DNA of 64,000 nucleotides from Chiridota heheva. Its lineage: Eukaryota > Echinodermata > Holothuroidea > Apodida > Chiridotidae. The notes beneath the pieces are model-generated. The model was not told the DNA's origin, made no database searches, and worked only from the letters and a program-made list of their open reading frames with translations. The stretch spans positions 1,249,501 to 1,313,500 of the forward strand of contig JAIGNY010001448.1 in NCBI GenBank assembly GCA_020152595.1, written 5' to 3'. A program made the position numbers and the translations under genes. Of this stretch, positions 21,030-33,459 are shown piece by piece (within the stretch, counting starts at the first letter, position 1; each line of letters begins with the position of its first letter).

Positions 21030-22840
21030 TTGGTTCTGATGGGATAGCATCAGGAACCTATGCGGTCATGGTGTGTGTGGGGTCACGTGTGTGTATGTGT
21101 ATGTGTGTGTGATGCCCAGTTGGTAAACACAATATCTCAAAAACCATATGCCAGATTCATGTCATATAACTCATGGTCTGTATATGTGTCTTATTGTTTT
21201 TGGTGTTGATGTCATGCATATTTATGAGTAGGCAGGGCCTAATGATAAAATCTTAAAATATTTATATTTTGATAGCCACATGTCTGTTTTGTATCATATT
21301 TATTGTAATGTTGTTAGCTAGTGTCTACATGTTCATGGTACTAAAATGTTAAATTTCATTAATTTGCATAGTGGGTGGGGCTTAACATGATTATGTTGAA
21401 CAGAGCTTGTAAATACAGTATTTAAAAAGCGATACGGAGGATTCAGGTCATATGTGGTACACAGATTACCCATGGACTGCAGATGTGTCCTATTGTTTTG
21501 GCGGTGATGTTATGCATATTAATGAGTAGACAAGGCAATGTTAAATCTTAAAATGCTCATATTCTAATAACCGAATATCTGTTTTGTTTCATATTTTGTA
21601 TAATTATGCTGTTAACAAGTGTATGGTAGAGCTGTGAACGTTTAGGGATTTCAGTAAACGTGTACACGTCAAAAAAAGCGAGCGTGTATCGTGTACACGA
21701 GTTTAGTACCGTAATTTTCGGAAATACACCAAAATTGCTCCAAAACTACGGGGCGAAGTAAAAAAATCGCGCAACCAGTATGGCAAAAGTACTGACTGCA
21801 TTGCCCAAATAGACGCTGAGTTTTGCTTTTCAAATCGTAAAAAGTTTACTTCTACAGTATAAATCATCATTTTTATGGAAAATATGCATGGAAATTCAGT
21901 TTAGAAAGAACAGATAACTTCCTCTCAATGTCATTTAAACTCAACATCGCGTAACTTTTTTGTCCTATTTGCTACGGCTTTCAAAGTTCTGTGAAAATCT
22001 TGCAAACTGAGGCCTATGATATACCTAGCCGTAGAACATTTCAAAACTACGCCACCACCACCAGGGAGTTCTAAAATATCAGCCCTCTCGAAAAATGGCT
22101 GCCATCTTTGCGAAGCATGCAGAATTTCAGCTCTGTTAAAACCTTTTTCTGATTTTTTATTATGCAATATTTTTTCTTTCTTGCAAAATTTATTTGACTC
22201 ATCAGGTAATATTTACATGTAAATGTACTGATTGTCACGATTCAAGTGTTTTTTGGTCGATGAAACGGGCCTTGATTGGCCTTGATTGCGTAGGATTTAA
22301 AGCCTTATGGCCTAACGTTAGGCCTATTGTTAGTTTCACTGTCTACTGCTGCACATTCGCGGTGCATTTTACAAGTTAGATTACTCAGATTTCGGCGAAA
22401 TCAAAGTGCATAATATCCCCATTCATTGGTGATTACTGCGCATTTGTGATTCGCACATTTGAAAAGGATTATGCTAATCGGGTGTACAGTTTGTAAAAAA
22501 TCATTGATTGGAATTTTGTCAGCCGAATGTGTGTGATTTGAATCATGAATATTGATTTTCAACGGCAAGACACTAGTCCTATAATGTATGAAAAACGATT
22601 ACTCACAATGAAGTATTTAGTAAATGTTTACAAGATTTGCGAGCGTGTAGCGTGTACACGCTAAACGGTCACAGCTCTAGTGTATGGCATGTTAATGGGA
22701 TAAAAGTTTATTTAGTTGTCATTGTTATTTTGAGCCCATTGTGCAATTACATCTATTATACAATTACAATAGCTAAAACTTAAAATCCATATTGCGCATC
22801 GGAACCTCAAAACCTTTGGTTTTCTGGTTTTTACTATAGG
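21030..22840 (+). repeat. R-family repeat, copy R4, split by a hAT element
   Basis: Starts at GGTTCTGATGGGATAGCATC and the GT-rich tract and ends at CAAAACCTTTTGGTTTTCTG. A 1,053-bp hAT element is inserted at 21627. Without it R4 is about 750 bp and has two internal units. Confidence 0.75.
21627..22679 (+). mobile_element. Non-autonomous hAT element E inside R4
   Basis: Tips TAGAGCTGTGAACGTTTAG and, inverted, TAGAGCTGTGACCGTTTAG. The 8-bp duplication GTGTATGG is perfect (21619-21626 and 22680-22687). Subterminal CGTGTACACG motifs lie at both ends. It has no transposase; two short antisense frames near 22000-22160 are not recognisable. Confidence 0.93.
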
Positions 22841-23784
22841 ACATTGTATTACTTTGTTCCGGCTGTATTTTTGTACTATGATTTGATTCTCCTTGCAAAG
22901 CGCATTGAGACCGTCGGTATAGATGACAATACAGTAGCCTTCCTGGAGGGGCAACTCGCAAAACCTTATGTTGAGCTGCAATGGAAAATCCCATCGCACA
23001 CAGAGATTATTTAGAATATCTCAACTTAGAATTTTGTTCTTTGATATTCAAAGAATTGTTTATTAATTACCTTCCTAAATTTTTTTCTTTAAATAGAAAT
23101 CGAGCAGAAAACAAGCAGGTGACTGCAGAAGTTGTTAGCCATCTTTCCACAAAAAATATATGAACATTCATGAGATTACATGAAGATCAATCAGTCGTTT
23201 TGTTCAATTGTTTAATATGAAAATATAATCGCGCAATCTAAACTGCAGATGAAATGCCAAAATTATTCTATGAACCCGAAAGTTATTCTTATGAATATTG
23301 ATTGCCAACTACTGTAGAATTAGTTAAGAGCACATCAGGACATGGAAACTGCTTTTTTTTTAAGGATTCTAACAGAGTTAATAGAGTTTTAATGTTGGTA
23401 TTCATGGTAGATATTGATAATAGGTATATATTCAATATTAGTGTTCAGGAATTTTAGTTGGGGGATTTAAAAGTGAATTTCGGAGAACATTTGCAAGAAA
23501 TGTGTGGTTTCCGACAGGTGGTTCTCCATTGACTTAATTCCCACAAAGTAACTTTGCAAGTACTCCTCGACAGAGGCTACTGTATTGTTGACTATAATGT
23601 GCTATATTATATAAAAGTATGTTATCAATATTATTATTTTTTCTGTAATATACATTTTGTAGCTTTAGCATGCCAATTACATTTGAATTGATTTTTGTTT
23701 GGTTGTTTATTGTTTGTTTTTAACTTTGCAAATAAACTTAGCAGATTTGTAGAGATCCATATTTTACAAGCATCTACAGTATAA

Positions 23785-24257
23785 GGTCTATAAGCATGCC
23801 TTGGGCCCCCGGGGGTGTAATATTTACTTTGGTAAAGTTTATTTGTATGGTAAGTGACAGACTTACCAAGCTGCCAGCAGTGATTTACAAGGATTAAAAC
23901 GTTAACTTGAACTGTGTGCGTGTAAGTATGTTTATGTAGGTGACATGTATGGGTGATTTTAAGATAATATGTACGTTCAATTGCATTAAATTCCTATATA
24001 GTTCAGTTGTTTTGATCGGAATTTATTGTGCGTAATGTATGTTATGTTATGTGTGTAAATTAGCGGATGACCTAAATAGATCGGGATTAAAAGGAGAGCT
24101 GTTTAAACACTTAATTAATTAACCGAATTGAACTTTTGAGTGCTGGGCAGAAGAGTGAATCTTAACTCTGAGTGAATCTTTGCTTCAAGTGCAGGGCGGG
24201 AATTGCAAGTCCTGGGTGGGCCTGCCCAGCTTCGCCCACCGTAGCTAAAACCCTGGT
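23785..24257 (-). mobile_element. hAT element D2, truncated relative of D1
   Basis: The outer 470 bp is an inverted, ~80% similar copy of 19632-20090, ending CCGTAGCTAAAACCCTG at 24257. Homology stops at GCATGCTTATAGAC (about 23785) and no second tip was found, so it is truncated or rearranged. The interval 22841-23784 shows no gene that I can support. Confidence 0.65.
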
Positions 24258-24791
24258 AATGTGGTATATAAATAAACATTCATATCATCAACGTGAAAAC
24301 GAGAGAAAATCTGTGTTGTTTTCCCCCAAGTTTTACAAAAGGAGAATTTATTTATTTAACCTCATCCCAACAGGGCAGGTGGATGGAAACAGATTAAGCT
24401 GCATTGTTACATTGTAGGGGAATAATTGTAGAAGAAAATAAATTCCAGATTTTACTTGCTATTTATTTGCACTCTGTGCAAAATGTTTGAATTTTATAAT
24501 TTGTCATCATCATCCTGATTGTGATGTAACCTCCAATATCTCAATAAATAAATAAATATTCTGCAGGCTGCTTGCTGCGCATTGGATAAAGAATATGACA
24601 CACTTATTATTGGAATATGCTATAACGATTGTATATGCATCGTCAAGTTCATAGGTTCAAACAGAGTCAATTCATTGGATTACAATTCTGACTCGAGTCA
24701 TTTTATGGATTTGAGTTATAAAAACTTACATTTTCTGAGACGGAAAACAAACATGTTTTAGTTTTTTGTTGTTTTCCTTTTAGTACTGTAC

Positions 24792-24929
24792 CAGGGTTGA
24801 AAAAACCACTCGTCTGCTTTGCAAGCCAAAAATAGTAGTGGCGAGTAAAAATATATTCATACTGTGGAATTTACTTGCTAATTGTATAAATGATTGCCGA
24901 GTGACTTTTGTTGTATTTTTCCAACCCTG
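24792..24929. mobile_element. 138-bp hAT MITE with perfect TSD
   Basis: Inverted tips CAGGGTTGAAAAAACCACTC and CAGGGTTGGAAAAATACAAC; 8-bp duplication TACTGTAC at 24784-24791 and 24930-24937, perfect. Too short to code. Confidence 0.93.
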
Positions 24930-25286
24930 TACTGTACCTTTGTAAAACTGTACCAACTGAATGCTACAGAATATGACCATCATATAAATTAATTGAACAG
25001 TAGAAACGCAAATGCTTAAAATCATAAATCATAACATTGATAAAATTATGAGGGTTTTTTGGGTATTATTTTCTTTTTAGAGTACAACACATGACTTGTC
25101 TTTCTCCTTAAAAATTTGTTCCAGCAAATCACAACCACAAACTTACTGTAGCAAATAGTGAGACCGCTTTATCTTAATTAAAATAACCACACAATAAGGA
25201 CTTCATCCATTGCTAATATGATACTAAGCACTAACTTCCACAACAACTAAGGTTTTCAGAATAAAGAAAATATAGAGGACAAATCT

Positions 25287-25317
25287 GACCCGACCTGGTT
25301 ATGTATCAGGTCGGGTC
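25287..25317. repeat. Perfect 11-bp stem hairpin
   Basis: GACCCGACCTG and CAGGTCGGGTC pair around the 9-nt loop GTTATGTAT. It is not followed by a T-run, and it lies in AT-rich non-coding DNA. Confidence 0.7.
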
Positions 25318-25559
25318 TGACTGTTTGAAACTTTAGGGAGCAGAACAACTAATGATAAGAATGCTTCAATGAAATGTTTACTGAAGAAGAAGAAAATGAA
25401 ATTTTGATCATTTCTAACATGGTTAGTTTTTGTTACAGACTAATATTCTGTGGGAGGGAGTATTTGTTACTGCATGTAGATCTGAGGACACTGTATCTCA
25501 ATCCAAGCAATTTGATGTTGTTCCAATCCCACAGTAATTGAAAGCCTGAAGGGTATAAA

Positions 25560-25725
25560 CATTTGAGTTGTAAGCTTTATTTCCATCTCTCGTTAACAGG
25601 CTTTGCCTAAAGGCACAATATAATTTATCCATTACAAAGTCCCAAATGTTTCATGCATTCACAATTCGATTTCCCTCTTTCTTAATTTTGACTCCGACTG
25701 TCGCGGTGCCGTTAAACATCAACAA
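25560..25725 (+). repeat. LINE/SINE 3' tail
   Basis: Ends TGCCGTTAAACATCAACAAA, the tail also seen at 3.59 (minus), 42.03 and 58.52 kb. Only the last ~150 bp of the parent element seems present. Confidence 0.55.
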
Positions 25726-28700
25726 ACCAATCTTAATTTTTCTTAGCTCAGTACATAAGGCCTAAATTGTTTTTTTTGTTTGCCCTTTCTTGTGGAAAAT
25801 TGTAAGGGAGGCGGTCGAAAAAAAGTGTTTTTTTCTCCACAGATCACTAAAATGGAATATTTCCAGATAACACATTTGACCAACACTGGTTCTCTCAGGG
25901 TTTATAGTATCAAGAACACCTATCAAATGGAATTAAAATACTTCACTCCATTTTCAGATTGTTGGTTCCTTTTATTTTGCTCAGTTTTTATATCTCACTG
26001 ATGCTTTTTGTGTGATTTGGGATTTTCTTTTCCTTGCCTGACACTCACTACAAACAGGAAGGACAACTTTGTACTCTATCAGTCAATCACAAGCTCTTGT
26101 GGGCGGTGGGCTTCATTTTCTCCACAGCAACAGGCAACAGTGGTTGCCATGCCATTTTGTGGGGATTTTTAAGAAGCTTAGGATTTTTTTTTGGCAAGTT
26201 AGAGGTGGCGGAGGAAGGAAAACAAACAATTTTTTTTTAGTCTTGATGTTGCGTAGTATACCTTCATCTAAACATAAGTTAAAACAAATTGTTGCACATA
26301 TTTGCTATTGAAGAGAGGAAAAGTAGCACATTCACCTGATAAGCGAAAGTTGAAAAAACTGTTGTCAGCGGTGTGTGTGTGTGCAAATTGCAAACCAAGT
26401 ATTACAAGACCATTTACGAATTCACACCCAACCACGCTATCTGACTGACCCAATGCATGTACTGTATAAGGCTAGTACAGTAGTACAAGCAAGTTACATC
26501 ACATAATTTAATGTGTTTTGGCTCTGATTAACATCCCTAGTTACAAATGAAACTTTTTGTGAATGACCCTAGATTTATGTATTGTCATAAAAACATGATT
26601 AATGAATGGGTTTTCAAGCCAGGTTGTTGACATTGACTTGGTTATCATGTTATGTCTGTCCGCACGTCGTACCTTTTTGAAGCAGTTTTTTTTGAGTGTG
26701 TTCAACTCTCTCTCTGGGTTTTTGTTGTATCATATTTTTGAAAGTTTTTTGAGTGTGGAAAAACCATCGCTATAAATAGCTGTAGCATGGTTTAGAGGAG
26801 GGTGAATTAATTATGTGATCATTATTAGAATAACAATGTACTATAAAATGAAGATAAATTATCCCCGTGCTGTCACGAGCTTGGTTTGTAAATCAAACCA
26901 AGCTGGTATGGTTCACATTTCACAATGAGGTCGCAAGTGAAAATTACCATTCATTCTTTCAAAAAGTTTGTATTCCTTTCCCTCATCTCATTTTCATGTA
27001 TATGATAAACCTCTGAACAATAGTCCTGGTAAAAATTGTTCAGATTTTAAAAGAATGAAAGATTTCATGCATTTTGTTTTGAAAAATTTCTTTTTTTTCT
27101 CCTGTAAATATGTTTACTCATAGTAGTTGCCTGTGAGCAATGGAATCTTCTGTAATTGACCCATACCACGTGTTAATCGCTTGGGGGTACAAGCTCAAAT
27201 GATTTTATTGGTTTGAAGTGGAGCGAGTTTACATATGTTTTTGTGGACCCGTTAGGTCATGGAGCTCTTAAGTTAATAGCTCCATGGTTAGGTACAGTAA
27301 TAGCCTGTTAGTATGCATGAATTAATAATATTATCTCTGCATTCCGCTCTGCATATCATTTCACAAGTAGAAAGTACAAACAGAATGTTCAAATACAGAT
27401 GTGTTTTGCTGTTTTATATGATTCTGAATGACCGAAAATATTGTTTATCATTGTTGAATATTTCAAATCAATGTGGAAGTAAATCTTATCTTCAGAGTGC
27501 CGAGAATTGCTTTTGCTTTGGTGCTTGGCCTGTGTTATAAAAAGAAAATGTTTTCATAGCTCCTTGCTGAAACAAGGTCCGGTTTAAGTACAGAATACAA
27601 TGTATTTTAGTTTAATTTTCAATCCTGATGTATTCAAATCATGTATCGTTTTTTTTATATATATTTTTTTCTTTTCATTTTGGCAGTTTTATAGCACATT
27701 GAAGAAGGCGAATACCACATAAGGCTATAGGGTGGGAACCTTTGGTGGCTGAAGTATAATAGAAAATGCCATTAATGTACAAACAGGGACTATTTAAAGT
27801 AAAAGCATAGCAAGAATGATTATCAAAATTAAAAATAACAGAGGTTTGCATGATTTATGAGGATTTTTGCTTGAACAGTTTTTTTTTTTTTTTTTTTCCA
27901 AATAAGAGCCACGGCCTGGTCATGGTTAATGTTTCAAAGAATTATTGAGTATCAAGTGGGTGGGATCTGAACTGTAAGATTTTCCCACTGTAGCAGGCAC
28001 GTAGCCAGAAATTACAGGGAAAGCCAACCTCTATGAAAAATAATTTTCACCTGAGTAAACCATACATAAAGTGGAAAAACTCAAAAACATAACCAATACA
28101 ATAATATTTAAAATGTCCCAAAAAAATTGATATTCAGCAAAGCTCCCCCGTATGTGCCTGCGCTGTAGGCTATATGCAATTCAGCAACAAATGTACTGCG
28201 TGATCAAGTATACGCTGGCTAGCATGGCACCATAAGATGCATTTAGAGGCTTAATTGATCTGTTTTACAACTATCCAACAAATTTCTTTTCTTTTTATGT
28301 GAAAGAAATTGAAATCATAACTATGAATTAGAAATCACGAGCAAATAAGGGCATATAGATGGCCTGTTGACATGGCCTTTTTCACAACTTTTTGACTGTC
28401 TTGGGACATCAGGACCTGTTTATTGCCTTTCGGACCTAAACTGACAAAGGGGTAAAATCGGCATCATTTGAGGGGCAAATGGGTATATAAAATCACTTTA
28501 CATGCAAACAACATAAAGTTTATTAATACATTTTATTTATCAATGCCTCTTTTATCATTTTCAATGCATAAAAAAAAAAATACTGTGATACAAACATCGT
28601 CAGCAGCTATCATATATCAGTGCAGTACACTGCAGTTATAGTTACTGTAATGCACTTATGATTAAGGCTTGTTTACATTATTGGCTGAAAAACCTTTTAA

Positions 28701-28755
28701 AACAGGTTTTGCTTTTGGAAACCGACCAGTTTCATGTCGGGGCAAAACCGTGCAA
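25726..28755. other. AT-rich intergenic DNA, no gene seen
   Basis: It contains an 11-bp perfect hairpin at 26878-26904 (AGCTTGGTTTG, loop TAAAT), a 9-bp hairpin near 27254-27282 (CATGGAGCT ... AGCTCCATG) and a T-run of over 20 near 27881-27899. Short open frames here match no family I know. Confidence 0.5.
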
Positions 28756-30125
28756 GATTATTCCCGAGGATTTTCATTTTCATCTATATGATAGAAGATT
28801 TGAAAGAAACAATTTGGTGCAAAAATCATGTTGATATCTTTTTCCGTTCATGCGTTATTGCATTTCAAAGATAGCGTGAGTGTGGGAAAAACTGAAAAGT
28901 GACCTCACAGTGTACAGTGTGATGTCATAAAGGTAAATCCAAGACAATTGTTGTGTATTTCTTTGAAAATTAATTGCCTCTTCCTAATTCACTAGAAGCA
29001 TTTTTTGGTAATTTATTGAGATGGGGTATAACATAACCTTTATAACAACATGCTTTGCCCATCTGCTCATGAACCTTAGGTATAACATACCCTTTATAAC
29101 AACATGCGTTGCCCATCTGCTCATGAACCTTAGGTACATGTATAACATGCCCTTTATAACAATATGCATTGCCCATCTGCTCATGAACCTAAGGTATAAC
29201 ATGCCCTTTATAACAACATGCTTTGCCCATCTGCTCATGAACCTTAGGTATAACATGCTCTTTATAACAATAGGCTTTGCCCATCTGCTCATGAACCTTA
29301 GGTATAACATACCTTTTGTAACAACATGCTTTGCCCATCTGCTCATGAACCTTAGGTATAACATACCTTTTGTAACAACATGCTTTGCCCATCTGCTCAT
29401 GAACCTTAGGTATAACATGCCCTTTATATTAACATGGTTTTCTCATCTGCTCATGAACCTTAGGTATAACATACCCTTTATAACAACATGCATTGCCAAT
29501 CTGCTCATGAACCTTAGGTATAACATACCCTTTATATTAACATGGTTTGCTCATCTGCGCATGAACCTTAGGTATAACATAACCTTTATAACAATATGCT
29601 TTTCCCATCTGCTCATGAACCTTAGGTATAACATACCCTTTATAACAACATGCTTTGCCCATCTGCTCATGAACCTTAGGTATAACATACCCTTTATATT
29701 AACATGCTTTGCTCATCTGCTCATTAACCTTAGGTATAACATAACCTTTATAACAATATGCTTTGCCCATTTGCTCATGAACCTTAGGTGTAACATACCC
29801 TTTATATTAATATGGTTTGCTCATCTGCTCATAAACCTTAGGTATAACATACCCTTTATAACAACATGCTTTACTGACCTGCTCATGAACCTTACACTCT
29901 AAGTTAAAGAAAAAGATTTTTTGTTAATAGAAATACATAAAAATTGCCTTGGGTCTACCTTGATGACATCACATTTTACACTGCAAGGTCACTTTTCAAC
30001 ACACTCATGCAATCTTTAAAATGCAATAACTCCTAAGCCAAAAAAGGTATAAACATGATTTTGACACCAAATTGTGTTTTAATAGTCCTCCATCATCCAG
30101 TGTATATGAAAATGAAAATCCATGG
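28756..30125. mobile_element. Foldback-type element around a 51-bp minisatellite
   Basis: Two ~210-bp imperfect inverted arms (about 28756-28975 and 29905-30125) share blocks such as ATTTTCATTTTCAT, CACCAAATTG and GTGATGTCAT. Between them lies a tandem array. A central satellite between inverted arms is the layout of foldback or some MITE families. No transposase and no clear target duplication were seen. Confidence 0.7.
29021..29900 (+). repeat. 51-bp minisatellite, about 17 units
   Basis: The unit contains CTCATGAACCTTAGGTATAA and CATGCTTTGCCCATCTG. Because 51 is a multiple of 3, frames stay open on both strands (293 codons on plus, up to 144 on minus). The 17-residue protein repeat on the plus strand (MNLRYNIPFITTCFAHLL type) is therefore most likely non-coding. 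Confidence 0.93.
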
Positions 30126-30955
30126 AAATATTCCTTTAATGCATTACTACTGAAATTGCATTTTTGACTTTTGCATTAATGGGTTTTATGGACACATAAT
30201 AATTTCTATATTAATTAAACAAAATAAAAATGGAAGCAGATAAAGTTTTGGACTTTAAAAATAGCCCTTAATACTGTAGTTTTGGAGTAATGGCTGATCA
30301 AAGTTTAAACCTTAATGACATGGAAAATGCATGTGACATATGACTAGGATATACATATGTTATTCTTCAAGTTGAATTTGGTCAATTTGAATCACTGAAA
30401 ATAAGGTATAGTTAGTGAAGATTCAACAGTTTTTGTCAGAGACAGCTACCCTGCTTCAGAGAACTGCTGCTGAGGATGAAGTGGATTCACATCAAACATT
30501 GACAGATTTGCCCGGTATACACAAACATTTGCATATTTAGGCTTGTAGCTGAATAGAATAATAAAATGGTCAAGTTTTAAGATATTTTGATGGCTATTTT
30601 TACAGGTTTTAAATCAATTGAGATAATGTTGCCTCTAAACTTACAGGCTCCATTCACCTTAAAATGTATATACATGTTATATTCCCAATGTTTGAAAAAG
30701 AATTGGAAGGGCAGTGTTGATCAGATTATCCATCCAAAACATTAAAATTACAAACAGGGATTTTTGGTATGACAGCACAAACATGACTGATGAAATGACT
30801 GATGACAGGATGACTGATGACAATGAAATTATTTGTCAGTTTCAACTAATTATCCTTGGCTGAATAAGCCCTTTTTTGGAGGGCAGACGGTTTCTCATTT
30901 CATGTTACATGTTTCGTAAAGTGTCTTAATGGTGTCTTACTGTAATGGCTTTTAT

Positions 30956-31047
30956 TACTCATTAGAATTTTGTTACTTTTGAATTGAATTACACTCTCTG
31001 ATACTCATTAGAATTTTGTTACTTTTGAATTGAATTATACTCTCTGA
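30956..31047 (+). repeat. 46-bp tandem duplication
   Basis: TACTCATTAGAATTTTGTTA begins both units (30956 and 31002); they differ at one or two bases. Confidence 0.9.
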
Positions 31048-31074
31048 CACTATTGGCCATGTTCTTAATGTTAA

Positions 31075-31597
31075 AGCGTTAGTTCAAGAGTACAGCCAGT
31101 CCATCTATAAAAGAGGACTTCAAAAGAAAAACAATGGTGAAGAAAGCATTCAAAAATCTTATTCTGTTAAGGAAGTAAGTTTAAAGTTTGGTTTTATTTT
31201 TGTAGAAACAATTGAAATCAGACAAGCTGTGTGACGTCACAGCCTCTGATTCCTCAAAAGTATCTATGTATTCTATCATATTTTGCCCTGCGGTTTTGTG
31301 AAATTAAAACCATTGGATAATGTTTATAATTTACCACCTGAAAAATGTTTGAGGAAAAAAATAATTCAAAAAGCAAAAAATTTAAATACATCAACAATTG
31401 TTAAGAATGTGAAGATGAAGGCACCAACCTTCCATAGTAAACTTACTACACCATTTATTTCTACACCGATAAGGCACATATTTAAGCTTAAATATCTCCT
31501 TGACGGATTACGATTTTTATTGTTTTCTTTGCTGTTTTGTTTCTTTTGAAGTCCTCCTTCATATAAGATAAACTTGCTTGACCCCTGAACTAATCCT
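31075..31597. mobile_element. TTAA-flanked MITE, copy A
   Basis: Flanked by TTAA at 31071-31074 and 31598-31601. Tips AGCGTTAGTTCAAG (left) and AGGATTAGTTCAGG (right, inverted), both running into AGAGGACTTCAAAAGAAA-type sequence. TTAA duplication suits piggyBac or Kolobok relatives. 523 bp; an 88-codon plus-strand frame at 31283-31549 has no recognisable domain and an overlapping antisense frame. Confidence 0.8.
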
Positions 31598-32787
31598 TTA
31601 AACACCACCAAACCAAACCAAATTCCTCTTCTTAAATACATGACAATTGTTAAGATGCTTAATCTTCATTACACAATTTTCTCAAACCTTATTTTAAACA
31701 TCAGAAAGTCATTGACAAAACTTAAAATTGATATATTTTGCAGAAGAACTGAAGCAAACTGTTTAATTTTACTTGAGGCTTGCATAAGTAAAACACATAT
31801 ATATTCCAGTCTATTTCTTTCTTGATGGAAATAATGAAGACGCTGCATAGATGCCTGAATTATTTATTATTGTTAATCAGCAGTAAAAACAATTTTAATA
31901 TATAAAATATATAATAAAGAGCTTCTATTTTCAAAATGGATTTCTATTGTCAAAATGGACTGGAGTAAAGCCATCCCATTACCGTTTTACTCCTTTTTTG
32001 GTACTTAATACACTCTGTTCCAGAATAGCAAACAAAATTTAGTTAGCTATTCTGGCAGAGATCGCGTTCATCGTATATTACGCCATGGCTGAAATTTCTT
32101 ACGACACGGGTTGTACCTACGTTGTAAGATTTAGATATAGCATGTGGAATTTTACGTCAGAGTTTTTCATTAACATAAATGAAAATCATTAACATCTTTC
32201 CTCTGTGGTGCTATTCAAAGTTTTATTTCACACAAAAATGATTTTAAATTACTCATATATGAAAAATGACACAACTACCAGACTAACGGCCGAATGATTC
32301 AACATGCCCGTAGTGCTGTCATAAACACATATAGGCTAATACATAGACCCTATGCATGATATACATACTGTACAGTGTACTTGAAAGTTTTTATGATGTT
32401 TTGAAAGCAGGCTGTCAATTGTCAACGATATTATTAGCTAGGATTCAACTTTCCTCCTGTATTGTGTTGATCGTGTATCTGTGAAGTGATCACAATCTGC
32501 AAGTCAAAGTTACTATACTGTAAGGAAGTAGGCGTGTTTGAGATCTGAATAGTATTTTATTGTTGACAATTGGTCAAAGTTCACTATAACCTCATGAAAG
32601 TTTGGATATGATAAACAAAAGTATTTTCTAGTTTATTTTGGGATTGTTAACTCAAATTTTATGATTCAACAATCAACATTATACAAGGATTGGGTATGAA
32701 CTTTTCCTTTATATTTTTATGATAATAATAGTCCGATTTTTTTAATGTTTTTGGTATTTTAAGTGCAATTTTCATTCACTTTAGCGA

Positions 32788-32793
32788 GGCAGG
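32788..32793. repeat. Polinton 6-bp target duplication, left
   Basis: GGCAGG, repeated exactly at 39297-39302. In the uninterrupted sister hAT (41.13 kb, minus strand) the matching position reads GGCCTGCC / GGCAGG once, which confirms the empty site. Confidence 0.93.
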
Positions 32794-33222
32794 AGTAGTA
32801 TAGAGGGTGCAGGATCACCCCCCCCCCCCAGGATCGGCCCTTGAGGATCAGCCCCAGGATCGAACCTTGAGGATCACCCCCAGGATCGGACCTTGAGGAT
32901 CACCCCCAGGATCGGACCTTGAGGATCAGCCCCAGGATCGGACCTTGAGGATCAACCCCTCGAGGATCAACCCCTCCAAGATCACCCCTTGAAGATCAAC
33001 CATCCAGGATCAGCCCCTCGAGGATCACCCCTCTAGGATCAACCCCTCCAAGATCACCCCTTAAAGATCTACCGTCCAGGATCACCCCTCCAAGATTACC
33101 CCTCTAGGATTACCTCTCCAAGATTACCCTTAAGGATTACCCTTCCAAGATTACCCTCCAAGATCAGCCCTTAAGATCAACCCTTAAGATTACCCCTTCA
33201 GGATCACTCCTTCAGGATCGCT
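32794..33222 (+). repeat. Left Polinton terminal repeat, degenerating GGATCACCCC array
   Basis: After ~20 bp of tip sequence the terminus becomes a tandem array of AGGATCAGCCCC / AGGATCGGACCTTG units that drifts rightward to AAGATTACCC units. The right terminus keeps only about four units (39197-39275). Confidence 0.85.
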
Positions 33223-33459
33223 TATACCATCAGGTTATTCGATAGAAAAAAATTAAAATCAAGGAAATTGAAAAGAATAAAAGAACACTGATTTTATGTG
33301 GTGGTAATGTATATTCTATGACACACTCAGAAAAAATGATAAATACAACAACAATGGAATTCCAAGCAACATTAATCTTTTAAGATACATTTTACAGTCT
33401 CCTTTCTTTTGATCATGCATCCAAGCTTTCCAATCACACGATTTTTGCCATATCAGCGG

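Noticed and set aside
22712..22999. 95-codon minus-strand frame resembling an exon
   Set aside because: It overlaps the end of repeat R4, two frames compete, and no splice signals or known domain were seen.
29021..29900. CRISPR-like regular array
   Set aside because: Units are contiguous with no unique spacers, and the genome is eukaryotic.
29021..29902. 293-codon plus-strand frame of 17-residue repeats
   Set aside because: The 51-bp unit is a multiple of three, and the opposite strand is open as well; it is a minisatellite.
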